From contig CAWBOT010000004.1 of assembly GCA_963790505.1 (NCBI GenBank), positions 124,001-188,000 of the forward strand: DNA of 64,000 nucleotides, given 5' to 3'. This DNA is from Acidisarcina sp963790505 (GTDB taxonomy: Bacteria > Acidobacteriota > Terriglobia > Terriglobales > Acidobacteriaceae). Shown in pieces: positions 32,011-40,177 of this stretch; the first letter of the stretch is position 1, and each line of letters opens with the position of its first letter. The notes beneath the pieces were generated by a model, which saw only the letters and a list, made by a program, of their open reading frames with translations, was not told where the DNA came from and ran no database searches. The position numbers and the translations under genes were made by a program.

Positions 32011-33231
32011 CTACTTGTCTCCGCGGATCACAACCACGGCGGACTCGCTCAAGCGGAAGGGCTCCGTCTCCGGCGCGTTAATGCGAACTCGTACCGGAAA
32101 GCGCGTCGCCAGATGCACCCAGTTTAAGGAGCGCTGCACGTCCGGCAAGCCCGAGCTCTCAAAGGTCCCGACGAGCGTCGAGTCGGGCCGAACCCCGAAG
32201 CCAACGCTGTCCACCACCCCGTCATAGCGGACCGTCGGCCTCGAGAGCACGTAGACATAGGCGTGCATTCCCGGCTTGATCCTGTGCAACTGGGTCTCGC
32301 GGAAATTCGCTACCGCCCACCAGACGCGAGTATCGATCAGCGTGAAGACCTGCTGCCCGGTGTGGGCATACGCGCCGTTCGAGATATTCAGATTGGTCAC
32401 CCGGGCATCGAAGGGCGACAGGACCTTGCAGTTGTTCAGGTTGTATTCCGCTGTCCGAATCGCCGAGGCACGACCTTCGCGTTGAGCGGTAAGGGGATCA
32501 AGGGTGAGCACGCTGTGTTGCGACTGTCCAAGTTGCGCATGGCTCTGCTCGACGACCGCCTTGGCCTGCTCGTATTGCGCCTCGGCAGACCGCACCTGCG
32601 CCTCCGCGAGAAGCACCTGGGCCCGCTGCTGCTCCACCGCTTGCTGCCTGGATGTCACTGCCGTCCGCGACTGCTCCACCTGGTCCACCGTTACAAATTG
32701 CTTGGCCAGCAGCGGCTCGATGCGGTGATAGTTGTTGGTCGTGTAAGTCAGTTCCGCGCTGGCGCTGTCGAGTGCCGCTTTGGCGCTGGCAACGTTGGCT
32801 TTTGCCTCATTGACAGCGGCAGCAGCGCGATCGACGTTTGCAGCGGCGCTGTCGGTATTTGCTCTGGCCGCTCCCACAGCGCTCACCTGCGAGGCGATGG
32901 TCCGGGTTTGGTCGGTGATCTGACCTTCCAGCGTGTCCAGATCTGATTTGGCTTTTTCCAGCGCGTACTCATACGGCCGGGGATCGATCTGAAACAGCAA
33001 CTCACCCTGTTTGATGAAGGCATTGTCCTGCACGGGGAGATTCGTGATCGGGCCGTCCACCTGCGGCGCGATGCCGATAAAGTTGGCAAAGACCTCGGCA
33101 TCATCGGTGCGCGGATATTCATTCGTCTCGGCGATCACCAGCAGCCCCGTGATCAAGGCAGCAGCAACGATCGAGATGCTCACCATTCTGCCCAGGCGCG
33201 TGGATTGAGGTGCGGATTCGTTGTCGGGCAT
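32011..33231 (-). CDS. HlyD-family periplasmic adaptor (MdtN/EmrA-like)
   Basis: 406 residues with one N-terminal membrane helix (about 17-36) and the periplasmic body: a lipoyl half (PRTDDAEVFANFIGIAPQVDGPI), a long Ala/Gln-rich coiled-coil hairpin (about 85-260), the second lipoyl half (LSPFDARVTNLNISNGAYA) and a C-terminal beta domain. The start at 33231 follows AAGGAG. It bridges the FUSC protein and the outer-membrane channel. 15 bases separate it from ytcA. Confidence 0.93.
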   Translation of the reverse strand: MPDNESAPQSTRLGRMVSISIVAAALITGLLVIAETNEYPRTDDAEVFANFIGIAPQVDGPITNLPVQDNAFIKQGELLFQIDPRPYEYALEKAKSDLDTLEGQITDQTRTIASQVSAVGAARANTDSAAANVDRAAAAVNEAKANVASAKAALDSASAELTYTTNNYHRIEPLLAKQFVTVDQVEQSRTAVTSRQQAVEQQRAQVLLAEAQVRSAEAQYEQAKAVVEQSHAQLGQSQHSVLTLDPLTAQREGRASAIRTAEYNLNNCKVLSPFDARVTNLNISNGAYAHTGQQVFTLIDTRVWWAVANFRETQLHRIKPGMHAYVYVLSRPTVRYDGVVDSVGFGVRPDSTLVGTFESSGLPDVQRSLNWVHLATRFPVRVRINAPETEPFRLSESAVVVIRGDK

Positions 33232-33246
33232 CGCGTCTCCTTCGAA

Positions 33247-33549
33247 TCAGCTGAAAAACAGCAGCCAGATGGTGAATGTAAAGAACGCCGCCAGGCACGG
33301 ATATACCAGAATCAGCGGTGTCAGTTGCGACTCAAACTTGATGCGCACAAAGATCAATCGGGCGATCACCGTGAGCGCAATCCCGATAGTGCCGCACAAA
33401 ATCCACGACGGGAAGAACGATCCAAGGATGTTGAACGATGGCGCTCGCGAACACGCCACAGCGCACTGCAGTGCGGCTAGAGTCACAGCTGCTTTTGCGA
33501 CCCTGGCCGCCGTTGGGCGAATTGGTGACTTTGTCGTTCTTCGAATCAT
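33247..33549 (-). CDS. YtcA-family small membrane lipoprotein
   Basis: 100 residues. A positively charged start precedes a hydrophobic segment ending in AVACSRAPSFN, a plausible lipobox cysteine, then two membrane helices (about 43-68 and 79-98) with the family text APSFNILGSFFPSWILC. YtcA occurs beside mdtNOP in E. coli, and here it sits between the channel and adaptor genes, its start touching the channel stop (33549/33550). Its role in efflux is unknown. Confidence 0.82.
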   Translation of the reverse strand: MIRRTTKSPIRPTAARVAKAAVTLAALQCAVACSRAPSFNILGSFFPSWILCGTIGIALTVIARLIFVRIKFESQLTPLILVYPCLAAFFTFTIWLLFFS

Positions 33550-34977
33550 CTATGGCCCTTTCGCCTTCAGCAGGTCGGCAGTCTGATAAGCCAGTGCGGC
33601 AACTCCGGTCAACAACTGGGTGCGTGCGCTCACATCGGCGGTACGCGCGGCGGCCAGGGCGCGCTGCGCCGAGACCACATCGATCTGGCTGCGCACACCG
33701 AAGTTGTATGACTGCAACGCGGCGTCATAGGACTCGCTGGCGGCGGCCAGCAGCGCCGCGGCCGCCTTCTGCTCGCGCAGCGCCGTGTGCGCCGTTGAAT
33801 ATGCTGACCAGACCTGGTTCTCGACCTGATCGCGAATGGCGTCGACCTGCGCCGCCGCCTGTTTTTGATCGGCCTTCGCCCGGGCTAATCGGCTCTCCCG
33901 CGCAAACCCGTCAAAAAGGTTCCAGGTAAGGCTGAGCCGCGCGTCCCAGGTCTCCTGGTTGGGTGAGTAGACGCCCGGGTTCAATGCTTGCTGTCCGTTG
34001 ATGCGCGCAAGGCCGCCATAACCATCGAAGCTTAGGGTTGGGAAATATGCGCTTTTTGCCGCTTTGATCTCCGCGCCGGCGGCGCGCAGTTGCTCGACCT
34101 GTTGCATGAGATCGGGACGCTGCTCCAGCGCGCGGTCGATAGACTTCTCTACGGTGTCGTCGAGCTGCTGTGGGATGGTCAGCTCCCGAATGCTCTCTAC
34201 CTGGAACTGGGTGGTCGGGGAGACGCCGAGGGCCGTTGCGAGGTCGCCGTGGGCGATCTCCGTTGCGCCGATCGCCGCCTGCAGATCGTAGTCCGCCTGC
34301 GCGGTAGCGCTGCGCGCTTCCAGCACATCGGGCAGCGTCGCGAGACCCAATTGAAGCCGCGCTTCCGCAGCGTCCTGCACCGTCTGCGCGTTCTTCAGAT
34401 TGGCCTCCTGCGCCTCTTCCTGGCCCTTGCTGTTGAGTACCCGGTAGTAGGCCTCCATCACTTGAAAGATAACTTTGCGGTGGGTGTCGTTGAAGAGGAA
34501 GTTCGCGCTGAGAAGGTTGCTGCGGCTGATGGCGATCTCCTGCCATCGTCGGCCAAAATCAAAAATAATGTAGTCCAGACTCATCGTCGGCGAAAATGTC
34601 CCGGTCGTCTGGCGGATCCAGGTTGTGGTGAAGAGGATGTCGACTCGGGCGCTGTCCGCCAGCGCCATCGCCGCCAGGGTTGGGTAGAGAGTGGACTTGG
34701 AGACACCCAGATCGGCCGCCCTCGCCTTGGCGTTCTGCCACGCGACTCGGGTGTCGGGATTGTTCTGCTCCGCCAGATTCACCAGCTCCGAGAGCGTATA
34801 GACCTTGGCTGGATCGGGAACGAGAGCGGGCGTCGAGCGGGCCGGCGCGACAGGCGCCAAACCCGGAGTGGCCTGCCACGGCTTATCCGGAGACGCTGGC
34901 GCCCTTTGAGAAAATGCAATCGGCGCTATGACCAGCATGCTGAGAACGGCAGCCAATTGCCCATGAAGTCGGTTCAT
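33550..34977 (-). CDS. TolC-family outer-membrane efflux channel (MdtP-like)
   Basis: 475 residues. ATG 34977 (MNRLHGQLAAVLSMLVIAPIAFSQ) is chosen because it gives a signal peptide; the open frame extends to 35235 but would overlap the anti-sigma gene. Two repeats of the outer-membrane efflux protein domain are seen, beginning YTLSELVNLAEQNNPDTRVAWQNAKARAADLGVSKS and YFPTLSFDGYGGLARING, with long Ala/Gln-rich helices between. It is the first efflux gene in the transcript, 82 bases after the anti-sigma stop. Confidence 0.92.
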   Translation of the reverse strand: MNRLHGQLAAVLSMLVIAPIAFSQRAPASPDKPWQATPGLAPVAPARSTPALVPDPAKVYTLSELVNLAEQNNPDTRVAWQNAKARAADLGVSKSTLYPTLAAMALADSARVDILFTTTWIRQTTGTFSPTMSLDYIIFDFGRRWQEIAISRSNLLSANFLFNDTHRKVIFQVMEAYYRVLNSKGQEEAQEANLKNAQTVQDAAEARLQLGLATLPDVLEARSATAQADYDLQAAIGATEIAHGDLATALGVSPTTQFQVESIRELTIPQQLDDTVEKSIDRALEQRPDLMQQVEQLRAAGAEIKAAKSAYFPTLSFDGYGGLARINGQQALNPGVYSPNQETWDARLSLTWNLFDGFARESRLARAKADQKQAAAQVDAIRDQVENQVWSAYSTAHTALREQKAAAALLAAASESYDAALQSYNFGVRSQIDVVSAQRALAAARTADVSARTQLLTGVAALAYQTADLLKAKGP

Positions 34978-35059
34978 TCGCAAGCCCGGGCGCGCCCAAG
35001 CGGCGCATTCTGAGGTAGTCGGATAATACCATTTGATTTGATGGAACCGACTCGCCCGC

Positions 35060-35752
35060 TCAGGCGCGCACTGAGACCCCGGTAAAGGAGAGCACCGCCA
35101 GGCCGCGGACCGGCTGCCCAAAGAAACGCGCTGGCTCAAACACACTGAAGAGCAGCACGTTTTCGAGCTCCGACCTGGTATTCGCATCGTTAGGGCCGGA
35201 GACGATGTGGTAATCGTAGACTCTCCCAAGGCCATCCACGTACGCTTCTACGATGACAGGATTGTCTCGCCCACCGATGGGCACGGCGTCCGGCTCGACC
35301 GAGGAGTAAAGGAAATGGGGATCGGACTTCATGCCCAGCGGCTGGTCACGCGCAGCCAGCGGTTCCGGCGTGGCAAACATGCCAATCAATAGGGCAACCG
35401 TCCCGACCAGGACAATCGTGCTGGCAAATCCCGCTGAAGCTTGCAGCAGAAACGGCGCCAGAGTGTTGTCCCAGCGGACCCTCAGCACCTGCAGCCAATT
35501 GCGTGGCGTGCGGGCGCGTTCGTTGGAGATCGCCACCCGCAACCGTAAAGAGAGATCGGGCGGTGCCTTGACCGGGGCGAGCGTGGCAAGTGCCGTCTGC
35601 GTCGCGCGCAGTCCATCGAACTCTGCCGCGCACTCCTCGCAGCTAGCCAGATGGGCAGCGAGCCGCTGCATCGCCACGCCGCTCACTGTTCCGTCGAGAT
35701 AGCTCGAGAACTGCGCCTGCATTGCTTCGCAGGAAGCGCTGCCCTTATTCAT
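35060..35752 (-). CDS. Anti-sigma factor with zinc-finger domain and TonB-like C-terminus
   Basis: 230 residues, start after GAGGAGG; its ATG overlaps the sigma stop (ATGA), so the two are co-translated. The N-terminus has the anti-sigma zinc finger (HLASCEECAAEF). A membrane helix lies at about 106-126 (GFASTIVLVGTVALLIGMF). The outer part carries VEAYVDGLGRVYDYHIVSG, LFSVFEPARFFGQPV and VLSFTGV, the pattern of a TonB C-terminal domain. That suggests a signal read in the periplasm or at an outer-membrane protein. It should hold the sigma factor below until a signal arrives. Confidence 0.88.
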   Translation of the reverse strand: MNKGSASCEAMQAQFSSYLDGTVSGVAMQRLAAHLASCEECAAEFDGLRATQTALATLAPVKAPPDLSLRLRVAISNERARTPRNWLQVLRVRWDNTLAPFLLQASAGFASTIVLVGTVALLIGMFATPEPLAARDQPLGMKSDPHFLYSSVEPDAVPIGGRDNPVIVEAYVDGLGRVYDYHIVSGPNDANTRSELENVLLFSVFEPARFFGQPVRGLAVLSFTGVSVRA

Positions 35753-36471
35753 TGCGCCTCCTCAACCGCAAACGCGCCGAAGCTGGCGTTGCCACGGTCC
35801 GTCTCCGGCGTCGCCCGGGCCGGAGGTTTAGCTGCCGCCTCGCCAGCCGCCGTCATCAGGGACTTCAACTGCGCCCGCCCTCGCATTAACCGCGACTTGA
35901 CTGTTCCCAGGTTGATCTTGAGGATCTCCGCGATCTCCTCGTAGGTAAAGCCCTCGATATCGCGCAGCACCACCACGGTGCGAAAGACTTCTGAGACCTC
36001 CCGCAGCTTCGCCTCGACATGGTCACGGACCTGTTGCTGGGCGGCAAAGTCATAAGGCGATTGATGCCCATCGACCAGCGTCTCTTTGAAGCTGAGCGGC
36101 TGGCCATCCATCGAATCCCCGGAGTCCGCTTCGATCGTGACCTCCCGCCGCTTGTGGCGGCACCACCAGCGACGCTGGTTCAGGGCCTCGTGCAGGGCAA
36201 TGCGATAGATCCACGTACGCAGGCTGGCGTCCCCATGGAAAGCACCAATGCCGCGGTAGATCTTGATGAAAATTTCCTGGGTCAGATCGGCAGCGTCGGC
36301 CGGGTCGGGAATCGTCCGGGCCACCAGGCTATACAGCGGCTGGTGGTACGTGGCGATCAGCCACGCAAACGCCTCCTCGGAGCCGGCTTTCAGCTCCGCG
36401 ACGATGGCGGCTTCCTCCGGTCTGATGACCGCGATTCCTGCTAAGTTCCCCAACGCGATTCCCGCTTGCAT
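35749..36471 (-). CDS. ECF-type RNA polymerase sigma factor
   Basis: 240 residues, start with GAGGAG upstream. Region 2: EEAFAWLIATYHQPLYSLVARTIPDPADAADLTQEIFIKIYRGI and SLRTWIYRIALHEALNQRR. Region 4: FRTVVVLRDIEGFTYEEIAEILKINLGTVKSRLMRGRAQLK. A C-terminal tail of about 35 residues is Ala/Pro-rich. It pairs with the overlapping anti-sigma gene; the efflux genes on the same strand are natural candidates for its regulon. No convincing ECF promoter pair was fixed upstream. Confidence 0.94.
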   Translation of the reverse strand: MQAGIALGNLAGIAVIRPEEAAIVAELKAGSEEAFAWLIATYHQPLYSLVARTIPDPADAADLTQEIFIKIYRGIGAFHGDASLRTWIYRIALHEALNQRRWWCRHKRREVTIEADSGDSMDGQPLSFKETLVDGHQSPYDFAAQQQVRDHVEAKLREVSEVFRTVVVLRDIEGFTYEEIAEILKINLGTVKSRLMRGRAQLKSLMTAAGEAAAKPPARATPETDRGNASFGAFAVEEAQ

Positions 36472-36766
36472 GAAGAAACTCCTCTTACACTAACAGGACT
36501 CTGGGCGGCTGTCGCCAGCCCCGTTCCCACATGGATCCAAGTGCGCAAAGCTGTTCGCCGCCGGCGGCCGAGTGTCTCGCTCACTCTGCTTCTATAGACA
36601 CCAGCAGCGAGGCATTTGGTTCCCCGCGTCTTGGGAAAAGCCGCTCGCCGCCCCGGCGCAGACCAAAAAGCGGGGTGCCTTCGGGCGAGATTCCGAAGGA
36701 TCAATCGCAGCGCACAGGTTTGACGAACCCCGCCGACTCAACGAGAATAAGAATGTTGGTTCTTGT
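36472..36766. other. Intergenic region between ECF sigma gene and tRNA-Ala
   Basis: No supportable gene. A GGAAC motif reading towards the sigma gene lies at about 36523-36530 and is followed by a GGCTG/CAGCC hairpin; a matching -10 box is not clear. Confidence 0.3.
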
Positions 36767-36842
36767 GGGCCTGTGGCGCAGCTGGGAGCGCGCTTCCATG
36801 GCATGGAAGAGGTCATCGGTTCGATCCCGATCAGGTCCACCA
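36767..36842 (+). tRNA. tRNA-Ala (GGC)
   Basis: Acceptor GGGCCTG pairs with CAGGTCC (one G-T), followed by A and encoded CCA. The anticodon stem CTTCC/GGAAG holds loop ATGGCAT, anticodon GGC, reading GCC. The T arm GGTTCGATCCC is standard. Confidence 0.97.
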
Positions 36843-36901
36843 ATCAACCCCATCTCGGAAACATCCCCTCTGTTCACTCCCAGTGATGCCCGCTCCGATG
36901 G

Positions 36902-37348
36902 CTATCTCCTGACACCCGGACAAATATAGGTGCGCCCCTCAAACGCTTCCCGTATGGCGGTGGGCAGTTCCGTCGAGAGCCGGCCTTTTGTAACATAGCC
37001 GGAAGCCCCGGCGGAGAGCGCCGCAGCTACAAAGTCCGGATCTTCATGGATCGTCAGGAAGACGATCTTGGCGCGGCTCCTCGCCTCCCGAAGCTGGAAA
37101 GCGGCACGCAGCCCGTCAAGAATAGGCATGGAGATGTCCATCACCAATACGTCGGGATCGAAGCGCGCGACGGAGGCCACCGCCTCGCTTCCGTTGCTTG
37201 CCGTGGCCACAATCTCGAACTCGATCCCCAACTCGTGGTACACCCGCGCCAGCATCTCCTGATGGTCGTCCGCCAGCAGGACGCGGATCTTTGACGTTAT
37301 GGACACGGGCGCCTCGCCCTCAAGCGAACTCTGAATGGATTCAAACAT
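36902..37348 (-). CDS. Single-domain response regulator (NarL-type receiver without output domain)
   Basis: 148 residues from ATG 37348 (MFESIQSSLEG) with CGGAG upstream. Receiver features: LLADDHQEM acidic pocket, phospho-Asp in VLVMDISMP, Thr in FLTIHED and Lys in GYVTKG. It ends at GRTYICPGVRR, exactly where NarL-family proteins continue into their LuxR-type helix-turn-helix, and no such helix can be read in the 59 bases before the tRNA. It is either a genuine receiver-only protein or a truncated regulator. The histidine kinase at 37525 lies directly upstream and is the likely partner. Confidence 0.88.
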   Translation of the reverse strand: MFESIQSSLEGEAPVSITSKIRVLLADDHQEMLARVYHELGIEFEIVATASNGSEAVASVARFDPDVLVMDISMPILDGLRAAFQLREARSRAKIVFLTIHEDPDFVAAALSAGASGYVTKGRLSTELPTAIREAFEGRTYICPGVRR

Positions 37349-37524
37349 TTGAAGACTCCGATTGTCGCCGAGAACGGATTGGTTGTCTGTTGTCGAAGCA
37401 ACTCTTGTTCGCAATAGCAAATGTTGGTGCCAAAATGGAAACCAAAGACCAGCGTGGCCTCTCGTCTCCGCCGCATGCGGCAGCGCCAGTCCGTCTTCGG
37501 CAACGCGTCATCAAAGCACCTGCT

Positions 37525-39747
37525 TCAATCCTGCTCCGCCGATAGCGCTTCTACCTGTGGTTCCAGGGGCACACTGGCCACGATCCTCGTGCCCCAGTCC
37601 ACTTTCGACTCGACGGAAAAACTCCCGCGCATAAGATGGACCCGCTCCTTCATGCTGACCAGGCCCAGTCCTGACTGCCCATTGGTCGTCTTTACATTGA
37701 AGCCCACGCCGGCGTCCCGCACCTCGACCTCGATCCGGCCGGGCGCCCCGCGCAGCCACACCTGGATCTCTTTCGTTCCGCTGTGCTTGGCAGCGTTGTG
37801 CAGTGCCTCCTGCGTCACACGGAAGATGCAGAGAGAGACCCCTCGGGACAAAGAAGCAGGCACATTGTCGTGGAGAAACGATACTTCGACGCCCTGCTGT
37901 TGCGAGAACTCTTTGCACAGTCCTCGCACCGCCGCCTCAATGCCCAGATAGTCCAGCTTCGAAGAATGCAGTTCGTGGGACAGCGCCTGGACGTCGCCGG
38001 CGATCTCGGACGAGTGCCGTCCGATCTCCAGTAGCCGTGCCTCGCGCGCATCTGCCGGCTCGTCCGCGGACCGGCGCGCCTGGTTAATCTCAATGGAAAG
38101 CAGCGCAAGCCGCTGGCAGATGTCGTCGTGCAGCTCCCGGGCGATCCGGCTGCGCTCCTTCTCCTGCGCCTCGATCAGCCGCCCGCCGATCTTCTCCAGC
38201 GCCTCGCGCGCCATCTTCTGTTCGGTCACATCGATTGCCGAGCCGATAAATCCGTTAAACGCGCCGTCGGTATCGAAGCGCGGCGAGGCCACGTCGAAGA
38301 GCCAGCGGTAGCTCCCATCGCGGCGTCGAAGCCGATATTCTTTCGAATAACCTTCCTGGCGCTCGAGTGCGCGCGCGTTGATGGAGAGGATCCTGTCGAT
38401 GTCATCGGGATGAACATATGCCGTCCAGGTATCGCCAAATCCTGCCTCCGGATCGCGGCCGGTAAACTCGATCCTCCGGTGGTTGAGGTAGATCACTCTC
38501 CCCTGCTTGTCGCACATCCAGATCAGCGACGGAGTCGTGTCCGCCATCAACCGGAAGCGCGACTCGCTCTCGCGAAGACTCGCCTGAATCCTGCGCTTTC
38601 TCAATCGTTCCCAGAGCAGCCCGACGATTAACAACGCCTGAAGAAAACTTAGGACTATCCCCCCTATGATGAAGTTGCTGTATCGGTCCCACACCGAGCG
38701 TTGCCGGAAGACAACGAGAGCGCCAGGCGGCAGAGCCGACTCGGACATCTTCCACCGGTGGAGCTGCCGCCAGTCGACCGTCGCATGGACCTGGAGATTG
38801 TGCTCCACCGGGATATTCTCCGGTTTCTCGCCCATAAGCACGCGCGCCGCGATTTCCCCCCCCTTGATGCCGGAAATGTTTTCATCGGCATACGAGCCGC
38901 CGACGACTCCGTGATCGAGGTAAGAATTCAGAAGGCAATACGTTGGGAATTGCTGCGCGATCGCGCCGACCAGTTCATAGATTCCGATGTCTGGCTGGTA
39001 GGCCGCCTGCGGCAGAATGTTGACGAAAACGCTTGTATGAGGGGGAAGCCGGAGCGCCTGATCGAGAAGGGCCCCCGTCGGGCGGCCGGTGATCTGGATG
39101 AAGTTCAGGTCTCCGCCGCGCCTGCGCACTTCATTTCGGATGGCCTCCATCCAAAACTGCTCGAGCTCCGACTGCCCTGCGATGACCGCGACATTCCGGG
39201 TATCCGGCTTAAGGCGCAGGGCAAGATCGAGAGACCCTGGCACATCCACACTTGTCGTCACCCCGGTCACTCCCGGCCACGGCACACCGGAGCGGAAGCG
39301 GATGGGGCTAACGCTCACGAAGACGATCGGGACCCCAGGAGAAATTGCGTTGCGATTATCGACCGCCAGGCTCAGAGCGGGGTAAGCTGCCGCCACGATC
39401 AGTTCAATATGCTTCTCTGCGTATGCACGGCTGATAGCCTCACCGAGGGCCTTCCGATACCCGGCGTCATTCAGCCGTTCAGGATCGAGATATTCCACAT
39501 AAAAGGTGATCGGGCCCTTGATGCGAGAACGTATGGTCCGTTTCAGCGGCTCCAGCGAATCGAAACTCCGGTCGGAAAAGCTGTTCAGCACCAGCACATT
39601 CTTCTCTTGAGGCAAGTCGGCGGGGAAAGCGAGCCTGTGAGCCACTGCAGTGAAAACCAGGAGGACGCAGAAAGATCGCACCAGCCGCCATACCGGGGCC
39701 TCGGGACAAAGCCACCTTCGAATGCCCTCGAACGATCGTTCCTGCAT
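37525..39747 (-). CDS. Sensor histidine kinase with ABC-substrate-binding-like periplasmic sensor, PAS and HisKA_3
   Basis: 740 residues from ATG 39747 (MQERSFEGI); the open frame runs to 39873 but the extra stretch is unlike a signal. Order: N-terminal membrane anchor (about 20-36), ABC_sub_bind-type periplasmic domain (about 45-310, NVLVLNSFSDRSFDS), membrane helix (about 352-375), PAS/PAC (about 395-520), HisKA_3 with SRIARELHDDICQRLA (phospho-His) and a HATPase domain with EALHNAAKHSG and GLGLVSMKERV. It is the kinase for the neighbouring receiver protein. Such sensors probably bind a small solute. Confidence 0.91.
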   Translation of the reverse strand: MQERSFEGIRRWLCPEAPVWRLVRSFCVLLVFTAVAHRLAFPADLPQEKNVLVLNSFSDRSFDSLEPLKRTIRSRIKGPITFYVEYLDPERLNDAGYRKALGEAISRAYAEKHIELIVAAAYPALSLAVDNRNAISPGVPIVFVSVSPIRFRSGVPWPGVTGVTTSVDVPGSLDLALRLKPDTRNVAVIAGQSELEQFWMEAIRNEVRRRGGDLNFIQITGRPTGALLDQALRLPPHTSVFVNILPQAAYQPDIGIYELVGAIAQQFPTYCLLNSYLDHGVVGGSYADENISGIKGGEIAARVLMGEKPENIPVEHNLQVHATVDWRQLHRWKMSESALPPGALVVFRQRSVWDRYSNFIIGGIVLSFLQALLIVGLLWERLRKRRIQASLRESESRFRLMADTTPSLIWMCDKQGRVIYLNHRRIEFTGRDPEAGFGDTWTAYVHPDDIDRILSINARALERQEGYSKEYRLRRRDGSYRWLFDVASPRFDTDGAFNGFIGSAIDVTEQKMAREALEKIGGRLIEAQEKERSRIARELHDDICQRLALLSIEINQARRSADEPADAREARLLEIGRHSSEIAGDVQALSHELHSSKLDYLGIEAAVRGLCKEFSQQQGVEVSFLHDNVPASLSRGVSLCIFRVTQEALHNAAKHSGTKEIQVWLRGAPGRIEVEVRDAGVGFNVKTTNGQSGLGLVSMKERVHLMRGSFSVESKVDWGTRIVASVPLEPQVEALSAEQD

Positions 39748-40177
39748 TCGGCCACCCGGCACGAGCTGGCAAACCCGCGCACCGCTATCACTCGTCGAAT
39801 AAAGCCACTGTAGCGTCTGAATGACCCACGCACAACTAGGAGAACTACGATACCTCGGGTAATTAACGATCAAAACCGCTCCCGTTTGCGAGGGTGGTCT
39901 CCGATGTACTGTTCGACTGGGTCTTGAACCAGCTCGGCGGACTACCAGTAGTTTTACTAGTTCCCGGCCGGACCACGGAGGAATACGCTTGCTAGAGTCA
40001 ACGGCAGGTTCGCGTCACGCTCGCTGCGGTGGTCCAGGCACCAATAGCTCCCGGCAACTGCGGTGTGGTCGAAAATCCATAGGCTGATGCATCGCACTCG
40101 CGGTGAATGTTAACGGCTGCCGACGAAAGCCAGTGCTTTCAAGAGCCCGGGCAACACATTTTTTATGGAGACCGTAT
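39748..40177. other. Divergent intergenic region between sensor kinase and sulfatase
   Basis: 430 bases; no gene supported. Promoters for both flanking genes must lie here. No operator repeat was recognised. Confidence 0.35.

Noticed and set aside
34978..35235. Longer N-terminus of the outer-membrane channel
   Set aside because: It would overlap the anti-sigma gene and destroy the signal peptide that starts at 34977.
36500..36535. GGAAC motif towards the sigma gene as an ECF promoter
   Set aside because: The -10 partner at normal spacing is not recognisable and a hairpin occupies the spacer.
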